Of a DNA stretch of 64,000 bases, positions 20,313-30,535 are shown piece by piece (the stretch's first letter is position 1; every line of letters starts with the position of its first letter). The notes beneath the pieces are model-generated. The model did not search any database. It was not told the origin of the DNA and saw nothing but the letters and a program-made list of their open reading frames with translations. The translations under genes were made by a program, and so were the position numbers. The DNA is from Malaya genurostris (lineage: Eukaryota; Arthropoda; Insecta; Diptera; Culicidae), in contig NC_080572.1 in the NCBI RefSeq assembly GCF_030247185.1, positions 7,457,007 to 7,521,006 on the forward strand. The letters run 5' to 3'.

Positions 20313-21768
20313 CACTGTTAAATTTTAAATTCATTATAATATTATTTGCAAATTTCCATCCGATTTGAAATGCTTCAAAAAGTGATGAAGTCGAATTCAT
20401 TCGGATGATCATTTGAAAAAGTTGATCTTGTAGGTAGATCATTTTATTTTCAGTTATATCGCCTAAATCAACTTCATTTAAAGAAGCGAATGGCATTGAA
20501 GGAATATTTGTAGGTAGACTGCCATTAAAAGAAGATGATATGGCCGATCTACCTATTAATAAATTGTTTTCGTTAGAAAATGAACTGCAAGGCGGTCCTG
20601 TGTTTTGATTATTTACATTAGAAGAATTAAGTGGTAGATTTCTACCTGTTATACTGGCATAACTGACATTAGAAGAAGATGATGACGAGGTCGATGTACC
20701 TGTCAATAAATTGTTTTCGTTAGAAGACGAATTGGCAGGCGTACCTGTTTTTTGTTTTAAATTAGAAGAAATAAGTGCCTTAGAAGAATTAGGCGTGGCA
20801 TTTGCAACGGTTTTCTGATTTTCAGGTATGTTCTGTAAATTTAAGGTCGTTGATTTGACTTGTTGTCTAAGCGAACGAGCGTTTAAAATTTTTTCCCTAA
20901 CGGGACATTTCAAATAATTGGATTTATGATTTCCATCGCAATTTGAACATGAAAATTTATCAGTGGTTTCATTAATTGGACAAACGTCTTTCGAATGCGA
21001 TTTACCACAATTCAAACACCGTATATCCATATGACAATTTTTGGCTCCATGGCCGAAGCCTTGGCAACGACGACATTGCGTTAAGTTTGTAACACGATTA
21101 TGCCGTTTATAATGTTCCTAATGGATTTTAATGTGGGAAATGAAACGTACTTTCTCTAAAGTTTTCAAATTGTTTACATCACTTCGATTGAAATGTATTA
21201 TGTAAAGTTCATGGGAAATTCCAGAGCGTGGTTTAGAAGTACCATTCGCTCGTTTTTCATAAGTATTACTTGGGAAGGGGCAAAACCAAGCACTTCTATT
21301 AGTTCATTTTTAATTTCATCAATACTTTGATCATTTGATAAGCCTTTCAAGACAGCCTTGAAGGGTCTGTCTGATTTTATATCATATGAATAAAATTTAT
21401 GAAGTTTCTCGGACAAATATCGAATAAGACGTTCGTAATCTTCCAATCCATCAACCAAGACTCATCACCGTCACTGGTGGCATAGATTGTTGTTTTTTTT
21501 TCCCAGAACAACAAGCGTCCATTTTGGGACTTTTTGAAGAATTTTCTTCTATGTCGCTACAATCGGATTCAGGAAGAATCTCGTAAATATTGTTAGATGG
21601 CATAGAATCAACGGAAGGGAAATCCGTCCGTTGTCTTTTATTTTTACATTCTGATTCTATAAGATCGTGAATGTTATTAGAAAAATGTTGAATAACGGAT
21701 TGTGATTTATTCCGTATTGAATTATTTTTAGCCTTAGGCTTGTTGCCTTTCCGGTTGAACGCAGGCAT
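20302..21768 (-). pseudogene. Jockey-type ORF1 (gag-like nucleic-acid binding protein), frameshifted
   Basis: Binds element RNA as a chaperone and packaging protein. It begins with a basic N-terminus from ATG 21768 (MPAFNRKGNKPKAK), shifts frame near 21450, runs through a helical segment (21458-21198) and shifts again before 21120. It then encodes three zinc knuckles: CRRCQGFGHGAKNC, CLNCGKSHSKDVC and CSNCDGNHKSNYLKC (about 21075-20905). A long Ser/Asn-rich tail follows to the stop at 20302. At least two frame disruptions mean no full-length product. A decayed relative lies at 37312-38445 in the same orientation. Confidence 0.85.
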
Positions 21769-22102
21769 TTTTGAAATGAATGAAATTTTAAATTAAATTA
21801 ACTAGGCTAAATTAGTCTTCGATTAGACTCCTAGTTTGGAAAAGTCTTGATAAAGACTGATTAGTTCGAAGAATAGTTCTTTGAATAGCTAGCCTTAAAA
21901 AAGGCTGATTAATTTCTTAGTCACTCTAATATTACTCTTTGAATAGCCATGAGAAAGGCTGACTAATTGATAGTCTTCAAAAAGACTGTTAGTGATTCAG
22001 GTAGCCTTGAAAAAGACTGAAGCTTTAAATCAATGAAACTCTAGGTAGCCAGAAAAAAATTCCAGGAGCGGTGCGGTGCGAACGACTGTTCAACACCGAC
22101 CG

Positions 22103-22150
22103 ACTGAAGTGCAATCGTTTTACCCATTACGCTATGACCGTCTCCCAAAA
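22103..22150 (-). repeat. tRNA-headed SINE, A-box half, right of the Jockey insertion
   Basis: On the minus strand it reads GGTCATAGCGTAATGGG (A-box-like) and then AAAACGATTGCACTTCAGT, whose last 13 bases are the Jockey target duplication (22103-22115). Joined to 17979-17941 it restores a tRNA-like spacing between A and B boxes. The same head type occurs at 39.5, 50.9 and 61.5 kb. Confidence 0.7.
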
Positions 22151-23153
22151 TGATGAAGGTGGTCTGAACGAGAAATACAGAAATCAAATCAAATCACTCT
22201 GAAATGGACTCTTCAAAATTCTTCTTACAATGACGGAACGGGTTTAATTTCCAACCCAGGACATACGGGTCAGAAAATGACCCGAAGAGGCCAATGACCT
22301 TAAGGTTAAAATCTCTATAATCGAAAAAAAAAATAAAATTACAATTATTTTATTTGCTTAGCTAGGGTTGAGTTGTCCTAGAAGTCATTAAAAAACTAAA
22401 ACTTTTTGTTGATATTTTCTGTAGTTTTTTTTATTTTTTCGTGTTCATTAATATCTTCGAACAGATGTAGTATTGAGCATCGTGCGGATACCATACGTTT
22501 TCATTCGTAGCAACACGTGGATTTCAGTTTCGATTTTTGCGTAACTAACCTGAAAGTCTAGGTCACTTCACTATTTCAAGCGAAAACAACATGAGTGTTT
22601 ATAGGTGTTCTCAAGGTGGTGTGGTATTGTTCCTGTAATAGAACCTAATCGTTGATGGTTTGAGAAGGAAACTTAAATCCTAAGCCTTAGCATTTTTTAA
22701 AACCGTTTTTAAATTAAGCAATGATTGAAAAATATCGCAAAGTAATTTCATAATTTTACACTGCACGAGCACGAACCCAACAATTTTGTACGAACAACAG
22801 CAGCGTGAAGTGCAGCAATTGAAGTCCAATTAGTACCGGCACCATTGCCAGTGGCAATTGATCAATCATATTATGAGCATAGTTTTTCGCTAATGGATCA
22901 GAACAGACACGTCTCATTGGCCAATGCAGACTGTCAAGTGTTTGCTTTAGTACGAAAACTGCAAGCCTTGGTTGGGAACACCTAATCGATCACATTATTG
23001 AGCCATAATTGACACAATAATTTACATCAAAATGGTTTACTGCTGGTACCGTCAGTAAATAAGCATGTATTGTTATAATGACTGCACAGTCGTAATGTAG
23101 CCATGGCGCTATAAGGAACCAGGGGCGAATTGGTGAACTGAGATTTTTGATTT
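22151..23153. other. no gene seen
   Basis: Unannotated AT-rich DNA. A short GACATACGGGTCAG phrase near 22261 resembles the sequence following the SINE head at 61.6 kb, but nothing more can be supported. Confidence 0.4.
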
Positions 23154-23161
23154 ATCACATT

Positions 23162-23389
23162 CAGGGCCGTCCAGAGAAAATTCGGGCCCGAGAGGACGAC
23201 AACTTGTGGGCATGGAAATATCATCGAATTAGGAGATTTTTGAATACATTAACCGAACAAAATAATTCACATGCCAAATGTGTTTGTAATTTTCAATATT
23301 TTTTATTAACACTTTTTTAAATCTTCGAATTCTCTGGCCCCCTAAAAATCCGAGTCCGAGGAGACTCCTCATCTCTCTCGGCAGCTCTG
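23162..23389. mobile_element. hAT-type MITE, 228 bp
   Basis: The ends are CAGGGCCGTCCAGAG (left) and, inverted, CAGAGCTGCCGAGAG (right), both of the CAG-type terminal form usual for hAT elements. The flanks ATCACATT (23154-23161) and GTCACATT (23390-23397) agree at seven of eight positions, fitting an 8-bp hAT target duplication with one later change. There is no coding capacity. Confidence 0.75.
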
Positions 23390-23399
23390 GTCACATTAT

Positions 23400-24380
23400 A
23401 CTTACTGTATATAAAGTAACATCCGAAGTTCTAAATCAAGTACATCTATTGTTGATCATATTGCTTATGTTTTTCGACCTATTTCAAATGATTGTAATCT
23501 TTTTTTTCAAGCCTTATTTTTTGAATATGCCTCGTGGATACCAGACACAAGAACATATTTCCGAAATGTATAGCTATTCTCGACATTTTGACGATGGCTT
23601 ATCCAAAGAAATAGCGATTACTATTTGGAAAATATGAATGAGATATCATAATGTGGTCAATGGGAGTGTGGAATATTCGAATTTGTCGGGAACATTCCAG
23701 ACTGAAATGAAAATATTATTTATATTCTTTAGATTTATAATATGAATCGTACGCAGATTATAATTCGTTAAAGTTATGTGGAAACTTATAATCTTGATAA
23801 CAAATGTAAGTAATATCTAAATAAGCGTTGCCATAATGAAATTAACAGCCTTTATGAAATTGACATTAATATTCTATACAAGCTATGCAAAATGTCGACA
23901 ACCCAATTTTAATATTCATTAGATTGTTCTTATGGATTGAATGGTGATTAAATTGATTAAAAGTCATATGTAAACTTATAACCTTAATTGGGAGCGTGTA
24001 TTAAATCTGCAACAAGGTGGAAAAAGAGATGCTGTTTTCTTAAGCTGAAGATTTTGGCAAGTTTTATTGAGGTAATATTTTAACTTATACACATTATGGG
24101 GTTTGTCTTTACAAAAGAATAGTCAATAATCGCACTGCTTGTGGTTGAAGAAAGGAGTGCCTCCTCGATATTCATCAGCTTTTTAGGAAGCTCCGCGCAT
24201 CACAATGATATTTAAATCGCTGGCACAACAATACTTTAATAAGACAACTAGTTTTTTTGTAATTTTTGATTCTCTTAAACAAAATAATCCCTTTTTTATT
24301 ACGAAACATATACGCATTACTTGTTTTATCAAATAGTAACTTAGGTATAAAATCAAAGAAGTGTTTGGCAAATAGCATTA
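23400..24380. other. no gene seen
   Basis: AT-rich. A minus-strand open frame of 67 codons (24175-24378) is Lys/Phe-rich, has no domain and borders the hammerhead motif. I do not consider it supported. Confidence 0.45.
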
Positions 24381-24382
24381 AC

Positions 24383-24480
24383 TTTACGTCTGCCTAGCGG
24401 TTTATGTTGAACCGTCAGGTCGGAGGTAGCAGTTTCAACATAAACTGCTACGCACTGATGAGTCTAAGACGAAACGTAAA
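24383..24480 (+). ncRNA. hammerhead ribozyme (type III topology)
   Basis: All parts fold by eye. Stem III is UUUACG (24383-24388) with CGUAAA (24475-24480). The cleavage triplet GUC ends at 24390. Stem I is UGC/GCA, then a C-C mismatch, then 17 pairs between 24395-24411 and 24434-24450, with one G-U. The core CUGAUGA is 24455-24461, stem II is GUC-UAA-GAC (24462-24470) and GAAA is 24471-24474. Hammerheads are known from Penelope-like elements, and this one lies 36 bp from a Penelope pLTR. It is on the plus strand, whereas the Penelope ORF is on the minus strand. Cleavage after C24390 is predicted, not shown. Confidence 0.85.
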
Positions 24481-24516
24481 ATCAAATACATAGTAATCAT
24501 TTAATCTATACATAAC

Positions 24517-24906
24517 TCAACAGTTTCACTTTTTCTGTACCATTTAATTCCACTATTTCACTGTCACGTTATTACACTTTCACAAAGTCACTATACTTTA
24601 ATGAAGCATAACAAACGTTACAATACAGATACGCGTATTTCGGAATGTTACTTACATCCTTCTTCAGTGTATCAGTTTTATAAGTTTGTTTGAAAGAATG
24701 CTGTAATGCTGCTCCTTTTATACGAAATGTCTTATTGTCAACGGGTAAAAACGGGAAGAAACAGGTAGTAACAGACGGGTAAAACGGTAGTTTGATTGTC
24801 AGCGGAGAGCAACAAACTGAAGAAGTGGGATATTAAGAGATTAAGTATTACCTAAATCTATTTGTATCTTATGTGTCGGTAATAGCTTGAATAGCCAGGA
24901 GGGCTT
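24517..24906 (-). repeat. Penelope-like element pLTR, 3' copy
   Basis: A 390-bp direct repeat of 26597-26986 with two differences and no indels. It contains the last codons of the element's protein (stop at 24841-24843), so the repeat overlaps the ORF end, as in other Penelope-like elements. Confidence 0.92.
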
Positions 24907-26563
24907 ATTTCCTTGGTCACGATTCAATAAAGAAATGGAGTTATTTTATGTCGTTGGTAGTGAGTTCATGATCTTCAGAAAAGGCATGTTCAGCTACTTT
25001 TGACTTGAAATGATGTGGTAGTCCTTTCTTTAATTCTTTAGAAGCTTTCGCTATTTCAGCGACGTGCTCTTTGAAACGGATGTCTAGAGTTCTCTTTGTT
25101 TGTTCAATATATATTTTATCACAATGAGAACACGAGATTTTATATACCCCAGATTTTTTCAAATTATCCGTAGGAGCTTTTGTAGAACCTAGTAAATTTT
25201 TCAATTGACAGTTCATGCTGCTGAATACTAAATCCAAACCAAATTTATTTAGTTTTGATTTCAAAGGATGTGCAATGTTTGGATTGAAGTCTACCGATAT
25301 TCTTTTTAAAATTCCCCGATGGGGGAGATAGAGTTGTAAGTGATTGTTTTTTCAACAATCTTAATTTTTTGTCGAGGATTGTTTGAATTGAACGCTCCGG
25401 ATATCCATTGAGCTTTCCAATTTCGAAAATAAAGTTTTTCTCTTTTATTGCAGCATCTCTCTTAAGGGGTAAGGTCAGCATTCTGTGAATCATATGGTGG
25501 AAAGCTGCCATTTTGTGTTGGTGGGAATGATTAGAAGTATTTGGTATGACCCGATCTGTGTTGGTTGGCTTCCTGTATATCTCGAAATTTAAGGTTTTTG
25601 CCTCTCTGATAATGAGGATATCTAAGAAAGGTAAACTGCTGTCTTTCTCCTCCTCATAGGTGAATTTAATGTTTTTATGTAAGTTATTAATCATTTGTAA
25701 GAAAGTTGATAAATCATTGCGTTTGATGATACAGAATATATCATCAACGTATCTCCACCAGCGATTAGGTAATAATCCCTGATTTTTCAAAAGTTCTTCA
25801 AGATTTGCCATAAACAATTCGCATAAAAACGGGGAGAGCGGATTACTCATTGGTGCCCCTTGTAACTGTTTATAAAATCCGCCTCTGAATTTGAAGTAAT
25901 TTACATCCATACAAAGCCGAGTTAGGTTCAGATATGACCTTACTTTGCTTTTCCATAAATTGTTACTATGTTGTTGAAGTAACCAATCTTCTAATAGATT
26001 AATTGAGTCTTTCACCGGGACACTTGGGAATAAGGCGGTTACATCGAATGACACCATTATTTCGTCTTCTTCGATTTCACCAGAGTTTTGAAGTTGACTC
26101 GTAAATTCTTGTGTGTTGGGGACTGATCTACTGAAAAAATTTTTTGGCATAGAATGGAATTCTTTTACTAGCCATTTGGCGATTTTTTGGGTAGGGGCTC
26201 CCACTAAAGAAATAATTTCCCTTATTTCGTTACCAGGTTTGTGAACCTTTGGTAGTCCTTTGATTTTGGGTAAAGAAGGGTTAGGAACTTTGAGGTGATT
26301 GAGGTTGATATCGAAGTTTGGATTACATTCAAGAAGAGTTTTATCCACTTTTTTGATAATTTCAGGAAGGGGATCGGTTCTTTGTTTCCTATAAGGAGAA
26401 TTTTTCTAGAAAAAGATCTCCCACCCTTTACCTTACAGCATGTGGGAATTAATCCAAATCTACTGCATTTTTTCAAAAACGCAATATCTTTGGATATTCC
26501 CACAATTTTCTTTCTTAACTTAATAAACCTGTTTGGCTCACTTGGCTTGGTAACCATTGTCAC
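24841..26563 (-). pseudogene. Penelope-like RT/GIY-YIG polyprotein, frameshifted
   Basis: The telomerase-related RT of Penelope elements fused to a GIY-YIG nuclease. An N-terminal segment (26563 to ~26390, FGLIPTCCKVKGG) is shifted against the RT. The RT frame (~26390-25300) has LKVPNPSLPKIKGLPKVHKPG, VSFDVTALFPSVP, GAPMSNPLSP and the catalytic YVDD (near 25750), then SLPFLDILI and YRKPTNTDR. A second shift near 25305 precedes the GIY-YIG part (25264-24941), where GVYKISCSHCDKIYIEQTKR shows YIE instead of the usual YIG. A third break near 24940 precedes the C-terminal tail (NRDQGNKPSWLFKLLPTHK), which is encoded within the pLTR. There are at least three disruptions, so no full product is expected. 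Confidence 0.9.
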
Positions 26564-26596
26564 TATTTTTTACCTGGAGCTGTTAGTGGAATGTAT

Positions 26597-26986
26597 TCAA
26601 CAGTTTCACTTTTTCTGTACCATTTAATTCCACTATTTCACTGTCACGTTATTACACTTTCACAAAGTCACTATACTTTAATGAAGCATAACAAACGTTA
26701 CAATACTGATACGCGTATTTCGGAATGTTACTTACATCCTTCTTCAGTGTATCAGTTTTATAAGTTTGTTTGAAAGAATGCTGTAATGCTGCTCCTTTTA
26801 TACGAAATGTCTTATTGTCAACGGGTAAAAACGGGAAGAAACAGGTAGTAACAGACGGGTAAAACGGTAGTTTGATTGTCAGCGGAGGGCAACAAACTGA
26901 AGAAGTGGGATATTAAGAGATTAAGTATTACCTAAATCTATTTGTATCTTATGTGTCGGTAATAGCTTGAATAGCCAGGAGGGCTT
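26597..26986 (-). repeat. Penelope-like element pLTR, 5' copy
   Basis: The upstream (in element orientation) member of the 390-bp direct-repeat pair. It differs from 24517-24906 at CTGAT versus CAGAT and at GAGGG versus GAGAG. It starts in the middle of the C-terminal coding tail, the typical permuted structure of these elements. Confidence 0.92.
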
Positions 26987-27184
26987 TTTCGATAGATACT
27001 GATAAAAGAAATTTAGCTTAGTTAATGACTGGTTCATATGACATAAAGCGTGTTCAGGAAGGTTCGAAAATAGTGAATATGGACAACAATATTGTACTGA
27101 ATAAGAGTCGCTGACGAGAGTTATTCTCATTCAGTATGTTCTCCCCAACGAGAGTAGTAAGTTCCTCCGGATCTTTGACATTTA

Positions 27185-27240
27185 GTCGGGGATTAAAAGA
27201 TATTTATTACTAGCTGACCCGTCGAACTTCGTTTCGCCCG
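27185..27240 (+). repeat. short conserved-looking phrase of a dispersed insect repeat
   Basis: Contains TAGCTGACCCGTCGAACTTC, a phrase I recognise as recurring in many arthropod genomes at transposon-related sites. I cannot assign the element, and only this fragment is visible. Confidence 0.35.
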
Positions 27241-27675
27241 ATTTTTTTTTGAATTTATGTTTTCGGCCAGTAGAATTGTCAAAGGTCTTATGCTGTTAAT
27301 GTATCTTTCCATTATTTTACTGATTACTTGGCTGCGATGAATTCATAAAAAATATTGTGAATATGTTGTAAGCTTTTGTTACACAAAAATTAGGCGAATG
27401 CACCGATCGCCATATCATCTTTTGAGTCAATGCATCGAACAACGATTGTAGATCTCTCTCATACTAATGGTTTCGACTTATGGGATAAAAAGTGAAGCAA
27501 AAATAACAAAAAAAAAACTACTCTAAATTGATTCCGCAAATTCACAAAAGCTGCCCTCGCGACTTGTAGTTCGTCACTGGTGATATTATTTAGTCGTGTT
27601 TGATGAATGTTCGTAGCGTGACAATCACAGGAACAATTTTTGTTAACAATTTAGCGATAAAACTTTTTTTTACCT
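27241..27675. other. no gene seen
   Basis: AT-rich DNA between the Penelope flank and the tandem array. No supported features. Confidence 0.45.
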
Positions 27676-27823
27676 TTTTGCCTTTCTCTATAGAAAGGTA
27701 TTAGAATTGCTGGAAAAACCGACTTTCGAACGGAGCCTCGGAGACCCATAGTGTTATATACCATTCGACTCAGTTCGACGAGATCGGAAAATGTCTGTGT
27801 GTGTGTGCACTTTTTGAAGATAT

Positions 27824-28495
27824 TTGAACGCGCTCAATTTTCTCAGAGATGGCTGAACCGATTTTAACAAACTTGGGCTCGTTTGAAAGCTACTGTCGGG
27901 CCATTGATCAAGTTCGAAGATCAAATGGCTGTGACTTTTGGTTCCGGAGATATGGTTGTATAAGTGACGTAACCGACAAAAAGTGTTGTATTTGAACGCG
28001 CTTAATTTTCTCAGAGATGGCTGAACCGATTTTAACAAACTTGGGCTCGTTTGGAAACGACTGTCGGGCCATTGATCAAGTTTGAAGATCAAATGGCTGT
28101 GACTTTTGGTTCCGGAGATATGATTGTATAAGTGACGTAACCGACAAAAAGCGTTGTATTTGAACGCGCTCAATTTTCTCAGAGATGGCTGAACCGATTT
28201 TAACAAACTTGGGCTCGTTTGAAAGCTACTGTCGGGCCATTGATCAAGTTTGAAGATCAAATGGCTGTGACTTTTGGTTCCGGAGATATGATTGTATAAG
28301 TGACGTAACCGACAAAAAGCGTTGTATTTGAACGCGCTCAATTTTCTCAGAGATGGCTGAACCGATTTTAACAAACTTGGGCTCATTTGAAAGCTACTGT
28401 CAAGCCATTGATCAAGTTCGAAGATCAAATGGTTGTGACTTTTGGTTCCAGATATATGATGGAAATAAGTGACGTAACCGACAAAACACATTGAT
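27824..28495 (+). repeat. 168-bp subrepeat block, four copies
   Basis: AGATGGCTGAACCGATTTTA occurs at spacing of exactly 168 bp (GAGATGG at 27846, 28014, 28182, 28350). The period is a multiple of three, so the minus strand stays open for 245 codons as a 56-residue repeat. I regard that frame as a by-product. Similar blocks lie at 29201-29870 (four copies) and 30574-30907 (two copies). Confidence 0.92.
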
Positions 28496-28680
28496 TTTTA
28501 CCGCTCTTATATATATAAGGGTGCCAAAATTTTGGGATCACCTCTATTTTCGTTAAGCTCTAGTGCTCAAAAGTTTAAGCACCTCGAAAATAACCTTCAT
28601 GCAAAATTTGAGCTAAATCGGACATGCGTAAGGGGTGCTGCCCGGTGGTAAAGGTTTGACAATTTTCGATCTTGAAAAAG

Positions 28681-28962
28681 CACCATAGGGGGGAGTACAT
28701 GAAATTTCCAAAATCGAATTTTTTTTTTGATGCCGAAACTCTTAAAACTGCATGAAACATCGAATTTTTTTTTTTGAAAAAATCAACTTTCTGGGACTTA
28801 GAAAAATTTTCATATTTTTTCTAAGTCCCAAAAAGTCAACTTTTTCAAAAAAATTTTTTTTCGAGATGACACTAAATCTCGACGTTTCATGCAATTCTAA
28901 GCCTTTTGGCATCAAAAATTTTTTTTCGATTTCGAAAATTTCATGTACTCCCCCCTATGGTG
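28681..28962. repeat. ~280-bp imperfect palindrome (copies at 28681, 30057, truncated 31094)
   Basis: CACCATAGGGGGGAGTACAT at the left edge is answered by its reverse complement ending at 28962. Arms of about 130 bp match imperfectly towards a centre near 28815. A second copy occupies 30057-30337 and a truncated one starts at 31094. The arms are A- and T-rich and could extrude as a cruciform or be transcribed as a long hairpin. Confidence 0.85.
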
Positions 28963-29124
28963 ATTTTTCAAGATATATGAAAATTCCACTAAGTGGACTA
29001 AGAAGGCTTTTTGCCTTTCTCTATAGAAAGGTATTAGAATTGCTGGAAAAACCGACTTTCGAACGGAGCCTCGGAGACCCATAGTGTTATATACCATTCG
29101 ACTCAGTTCGTCGAGATCGGAAAA

Positions 29125-29162
<38 letters not shown>

Positions 29163-30503
29163 TGTGTATGTGTGTATGTGTGTGCACTTTTCGAAGATAT
29201 TTGAACGCGCTCAATTTTCTCAGAGATGGCTGAACCGATTTGAACAAACTTGGGCTCGTTTGAAAGCTACTATCGGGACATTGATCAAGTTCGAAGATCA
29301 AATGGCTGTGACTTTTGGTTCCGGAGATATGATTGTATAAGTGACGTAACCGACAAAAAGCGTTGTATTTGAACGCGCTCAATTTTCTCAGAGATGGCTG
29401 AACCGATTTTAACAAACTTGGGCTCGTTTGAAAGCTACTATCGGATCATTGATCAAGTTCGAAGATCAAATGGCTGTAACTTTTGGTTCCGGAGATATGA
29501 ATGTATAAGTGACGTAACCGACAAAAAGCGTTGTATTTGAACGCGCTCAATTTTCTCAGAGATGGCTGAACCGATTTTAACAAACTTGGGCTCGTTTGAA
29601 AGCTACTATCGGATCATTGATCAAGTTCGAAGATCAAATGGCTGTAACTTTTGGTTCCGGAGATATGAATGTATAAGTGACGTAACCGACAAAAAGCGTT
29701 GTATTTGAACGCGCTCAATTTTCTCAGAGATGGCTGATCCGATTTTAACAAACTTGGGCTCGTTTGAAAGCTACTGTCGTGCCATTGATCAAGTTCGAAG
29801 ATCAAATGGTTGTGACTTTTGGTTCCAGATATATGATTGTATAAGTGACGTAACCGACAAAACACGTTGATTTTTACCGCTCTTATATATATAAGGGTGC
29901 CAAAATTTTGGGATCAACTCTATTTCCATAAAGTTCTAGTGCTCAAAAGTTTAAGCACCTCGAAAAAAGCCTTCATGCAAAATTTGAGCTAAATCGGACA
30001 TGCGTAAGGGGTGCTGCCCGGTGGTAAAGGTTTGACAATTTTCGATCTTGAAAAAGCACCATAGGGGGGAGTACATGAAATTTCCAAAATCGAATTTTTT
30101 TTTTGATGCCGAAACTCTTAAAACTGCATGAAACATCGAATTTTTTTTTTGAAAAAATCAACTTTCTGGGACTTAGAAAAATTTTCATATTTTTTCTAAG
30201 TCCCAAAAAGTCAACTTTTTCAAAAAAATTTTTTTTCGAGATGACACTAAATCTCGACGTTTCATGCAATTCTAAGCTTTTTGGCATCAAAAATTTTTTT
30301 TCGATTTCGAAAATTTCATGTACTCCCCCCTATGGTGATTTTTCAAGATATATGAAAATTCCACTAAGTGGACTAAGAAGGCTTTTTGCCTTTCTCTACA
30401 GAAAGGTATTAGAATTGCTGGAAAAACCGACTTTCGAACGGAGCCTCGGAGACCCATAGTGTTATATACCATTCGACTCAGTTCGTCGAGATCGGAAAAT
30501 GTC

Positions 30504-30535
<32 letters not shown>

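Larger units (their letters stand above)
17980..22102 (-). mobile_element. Jockey-type non-LTR retrotransposon, both ends present, internally deleted
   Basis: A 4.12-kb element in minus orientation bounded by ACTGAAGTGCAAT at 17967-17979 and again at 22103-22115, a perfect 13-bp target duplication. The 5' end (near 22102) starts CGGTCGGTGTTGAACAGTCG, consistent with an untruncated internal promoter. The 3' end carries an AATAAA signal and a T/A-rich tail (17980-18010). Gag is frameshifted and ORF2 lacks the first half of its RT, so the copy is dead. It sits inside a SINE, between its A and B boxes. Confidence 0.92.
24517..26986 (-). mobile_element. Penelope-like retrotransposon with GIY-YIG endonuclease
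   Basis: A 2.47-kb element in minus orientation: a 390-bp pLTR on each side and one RT plus GIY-YIG coding region between them. The near identity of the pLTRs indicates a recent arrangement, yet the coding region carries frame disruptions. No clear target duplication is visible. A hammerhead motif sits just beyond the 3' pLTR, in the opposite sense. Confidence 0.92.

Noticed and set aside
27754..28491. 245-codon minus-strand open frame with a 56-residue repeat, and similar frames at 28912-29415, 29614-29865 and 30651-30902
   Set aside because: The 168-bp subrepeat is a multiple of three and happens to lack a stop in this frame. The frames follow the repeat structure, end with it and have no independent coding signal.
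27824..28495. Regularly spaced repeats resembling a CRISPR array
   Set aside because: The whole 168-bp unit is repeated with no unique spacers, and the context is eukaryotic.
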